Shown here piece by piece: positions 5,947-7,261 of a DNA stretch of 7,261 bases. The notes under the pieces are model-generated. The model had not been told where the DNA came from. It worked only from the letters and a program-made list of their open reading frames with translations, and ran no database searches. How positions within the stretch are numbered: the stretch's first letter is position 1; each line of letters opens with the position of its first letter. A program made the translations under genes and the position numbers. Source of the DNA: Savagea sp. (GTDB lineage Bacteria > Bacillota > Bacilli > Bacillales_A > Planococcaceae). The DNA lies in the NCBI GenBank assembly GCA_030146155.1, contig JASLCF010000046.1, positions 1 through 7,261 of the forward strand, written 5' to 3'.

Positions 5947-6258
5947 TTAAACACCTGATAAACCTGCAATGATAATAAATGTAGTCCAAATAAAGCCAAT
6001 GACTAATCCCATCGCAATCACTGGAACGAAGAAAGATGTTTTTCCTTTTTTATGGCGTCTTGGTTTATCCTTTATTGCACAACTCAATAAAATAAAACCG
6101 AGTACTCCTAAACCATACGTCACACTTACGCCTATCCAGTACCACGTGTTGCCATTTTCCCAGTAGGCCATGCTTTGAAAGGCATTTGTCATGAAAAAAA
6201 CACCCAATACACATAAGAATGAGCCTAACAAAAGCCACTGCCCTTTCGTGAATTGCAT
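5947..6258 (-). CDS. Small three-TM membrane protein, unrecognised family
   Basis: 103 residues. The ATG at 6258 is preceded by AAAGGAGG at 6-7 nt, a strong site. Hydrophobic segments are near 7-25, 40-60 and 76-99. The loop between the second and third is strongly basic (KDKPRRHKKGK, 63-73), so by the positive-inside rule this loop and the N-terminus are cytoplasmic and the C-terminus is outside. The first external loop (26-39) is rich in aromatic residues and Asn. No catalytic or ligand motif is seen and I do not recognise the family. It is a single-gene unit with its own promoter (6315-6343) and terminator (5903-5940), divergent from the oxidase-like gene at 6498. Confidence 0.85.
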   Translation of the reverse strand: MQFTKGQWLLLGSFLCVLGVFFMTNAFQSMAYWENGNTWYWIGVSVTYGLGVLGFILLSCAIKDKPRRHKKGKTSFFVPVIAMGLVIGFIWTTFIIIAGLSGV

Positions 6259-6314
6259 TGTTCTCCTCCTTTCATCACTCTTTATCTATCATCCTAACAC
6301 ATCACTTTTAAAAC

Positions 6315-6343
6315 ATTATAAAGCAATGATGTGATGACTTGAA
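6315..6343 (-). promoter_or_regulatory. Probable sigma-A promoter of the three-TM protein gene
   Basis: On the minus strand a perfect TATAAT (plus 6315-6320) is preceded at 17 nt by TTCAAG (plus 6338-6343), a 3-of-6 match to the -35 consensus. The -10 box lies about 56 bases before the ATG. CACATCA (6298-6304) and TGATGTG (6327-6333) form an inverted repeat around the -10 box. Confidence 0.5.
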
Positions 6344-6428
6344 CCACAAAGGCGATTTGTCAGGATGGATGGCTGTTTTTTCATCAATAGTCATTTCCTA
6401 TACACTCTAATTTCTCTATATCGGTTAA

Positions 6429-6443
6429 ATGAAAACGTTTACT
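6429..6443 (+). promoter_or_regulatory. Candidate CcpA cre site upstream of the oxidase-like gene
   Basis: The 15 bases ATGAAAACGTTTACT match the cre consensus WTGNAANCGNWNNCW at every fixed position and include the central AAACGTTT palindrome. The site lies 55 bases before the start codon. A weak promoter, TTTACT (6438-6443), 16 nt, TATTCA (6460-6465), would overlap it, which would mean repression by CcpA when good carbon sources are present. The match is seen; regulation is inferred. Confidence 0.55.
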
Positions 6444-6482
6444 TTCTTTTTGTTAAGGGTATTCAAGAAGTATCACAAGTTA

Positions 6483-6490
6483 AAAGGAGG
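6483..6490 (+). promoter_or_regulatory. Ribosome binding site deciding the oxidase-like start
   Basis: AAAGGAGG lies 7 nt before the ATG at 6498. The alternative in-frame ATG at 6429 has no such site and falls inside the cre-like sequence. Confidence 0.85.
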
Positions 6491-6497
6491 AAGTACA

Positions 6498-6881
6498 ATG
6501 GGAGCAAAATGGATTAAGTTATCGGTCTTATATTTAGCCATCGGGATTGGGTTTGGTTTATTCATGCACGCCACTGTTCAGTTGCAATGGGGAGCAACAC
6601 ATGCACATATTAACGTAGTCGGTTGGTTAACCACTGCATTGATTGGTGCGATTTACTCGATTTATCCAGAAGCGGGTGAATCCGCTTTAGGGAAAGCACA
6701 ATTTTGGTTTTATAATATTGGCCTACCCTTTTTATTATTCGGGATGTTCATTATCTATATTCCAAAACTCCACTTCTTACTCGAATTAGTCGTATGGGGT
6801 GGCGGTGGAGCTGTTGCAATTTCAGTACTTTTGTTCATCGTCAATGCATGGACAAATATTCATCCGAAAGTACGGTCGTAA
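6498..6881 (+). CDS. Stand-alone heme-copper oxidase subunit I-like membrane protein
   Basis: 127 residues from the ATG at 6498, chosen because of the strong AAAGGAGG site. An upstream in-frame ATG at 6429 would add 23 residues but has no ribosome site. Four hydrophobic segments lie near 6-24, 34-54, 69-88 and 95-117. The sequence WGATHAHINVVGWLTTALIGAIYSIYPE (split at 31-43 and 44-58) has the HAHxNxxGW...GxxYxxxP pattern seen in heme-copper oxidase subunit I and NorB/CcoN-like proteins. Short Bacillus proteins of this kind are often annotated 'cytochrome-c oxidase'. Subunit I usually exceeds 450 residues with twelve helices, so this cannot be a working oxidase core. H24, H35 and H37 could bind heme, but the CuB histidine set is missing. 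There are no oxidase partner genes nearby. Its role, perhaps heme binding or nitric oxide-related, is unknown. A cre site precedes it and a terminator follows. Confidence 0.8.
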   Translation: MGAKWIKLSVLYLAIGIGFGLFMHATVQLQWGATHAHINVVGWLTTALIGAIYSIYPEAGESALGKAQFWFYNIGLPFLLFGMFIIYIPKLHFLLELVVWGGGGAVAISVLLFIVNAWTNIHPKVRS

Positions 6882-6916
6882 ATTGCTTCAGCAGGAAAAG
6901 GATTACACAGTGTATT

Positions 6917-6955
6917 AAAAGTTGAACTTGATTAATTTCAAGTTCAACTTTTTTT
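6917..6955 (+). terminator. Terminator after the oxidase-like gene
   Basis: AGTTGAACTTGA (6920-6931) pairs perfectly with TCAAGTTCAACT (6938-6949) around a 6-nt loop, with A-T extension on both sides and a T run to 6955. It lies about 36 nt after the stop at 6881. The A run before the stem may let it also work for minus-strand transcripts arriving from the right. Confidence 0.92.
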
Positions 6956-7001
6956 CGATTCAAGGGAATGTAAAAGACGAGTTGCTATCCATCAATTCAT
7001 T

Positions 7002-7261
7002 TTAACGGTTGTCTTTATCTAGCCACAACTGTGTTCGTCGATGTAATTGTTGTATTTTATTATCCCTCCCAGATGAACAATTGAAGTTCAAATGGTGTTT
7101 CATCCATCGCGATAGGCTTGTTCTCCCGTTAATGATGAATCAGCGTTTCGCTCTATTTCACCAACTAGTGGGATAAGGATCGTCATTAAATTGAGCGAGA
7201 AAAATTTCTATTCCCGCATGTTTCATAATACTCTCACTTGATGTTCGGTAACTTAGTAATT
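7002..7261 (-). pseudogene. Frameshifted gene remnant running off the right edge
   Basis: No intact frame crosses this stretch, but the minus strand has several protein-like pieces in different frames. From the window edge to the stop at 7158-7160 one frame is open and includes MKHAGIEIFLAQFNDDPYPTSW from an ATG at 7226, with only a weak GAGAG before it. An overlapping frame (about 7195-7090) reads MTILIPLVGEIERNADSS followed by LTGEQAYRDG. Nearer the end come FELQLFIWEG and then IQQLHRRTQLWLDKDNR, stopping with TAA at 7002-7004. Joining these needs two or more shifts, as in a decayed gene. The family is not recognised. The EIERxxxSSxTxE piece faintly recalls the long helix of serine recombinases, but the rest does not support that. 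Bases 6956-7001 show nothing. Confidence 0.35.

Noticed and set aside
6429..6497. Upstream extension of the oxidase-like gene to the ATG at 6429
   Set aside because: It has no ribosome binding site, overlaps the cre-like sequence, and would add a Phe/Lys-rich stretch encoded by the AAAGGAGG leader.
1..7261. CRISPR array, tRNA/rRNA, toxin-antitoxin pair or phage module
   Set aside because: No regularly spaced direct repeats, no cloverleaf or rRNA-like sequence, and no small gene pair or phage-type gene was seen on either strand.

Overview
The window looks like chromosomal DNA from a low-GC Gram-positive bacterium of the order Bacillales (Bacillaceae or Planococcaceae-like). The signs are strong AGGAGG-type ribosome binding sites, A+T-rich codon use, TTG as a likely start, BcrA/ABC-2 export genes, a CcpA-type cre site, and a GC-rich structured repeat that I recall from Bacillales genomes. 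The genus cannot be fixed from this sequence.

Layout. (1) 1-1496, plus strand: the 3' part of a DUF2157/DUF4401-type polytopic membrane protein gene, overlapping by ATGA a small anchored protein related to the GDYXXLXY family but lacking the motif that names it. A compound hairpin terminator follows at 1530-1600. (2) 1601-2194: no intact gene. The first part holds a broken plus-strand reading frame, possibly a transposase relic. The second part (about 2048-2186) is a GC-rich repeat that can fold into three hairpins. (3) 2195-5791, minus strand: a run of five genes read right to left. A two-TM membrane protein overlaps a DUF1992 (DNAJC28-like) protein by 8 nt. Then come a soluble DUF6904-like protein, an ABC ATPase of the BcrA type, and its overlapping ABC-2 permease, closed by a perfect-stem terminator at 2195-2228. 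(4) 5903-6258, minus strand: a lone three-TM small membrane protein with its own promoter and terminator. (5) 6430-6955, plus strand: a four-TM stand-alone heme-copper oxidase subunit I-like protein, with a consensus cre site upstream and a strong terminator downstream. (6) 6956-7261: no intact gene; the minus strand carries pieces of a frameshifted reading frame running off the window edge.

How the genes relate. The ATPase and permease clearly form one exporter, of the type that gives resistance to peptide antibiotics or works in envelope stress. The two plus-strand genes at the left form a translationally coupled pair. The DUF1992 gene and its membrane partner are also coupled. The rest are single-gene units. 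I see no intact phage, CRISPR, toxin-antitoxin or secondary-metabolite system. The least explained parts are the structured repeat at 2048-2186, the decayed segment before it, and the broken frame at the right edge.
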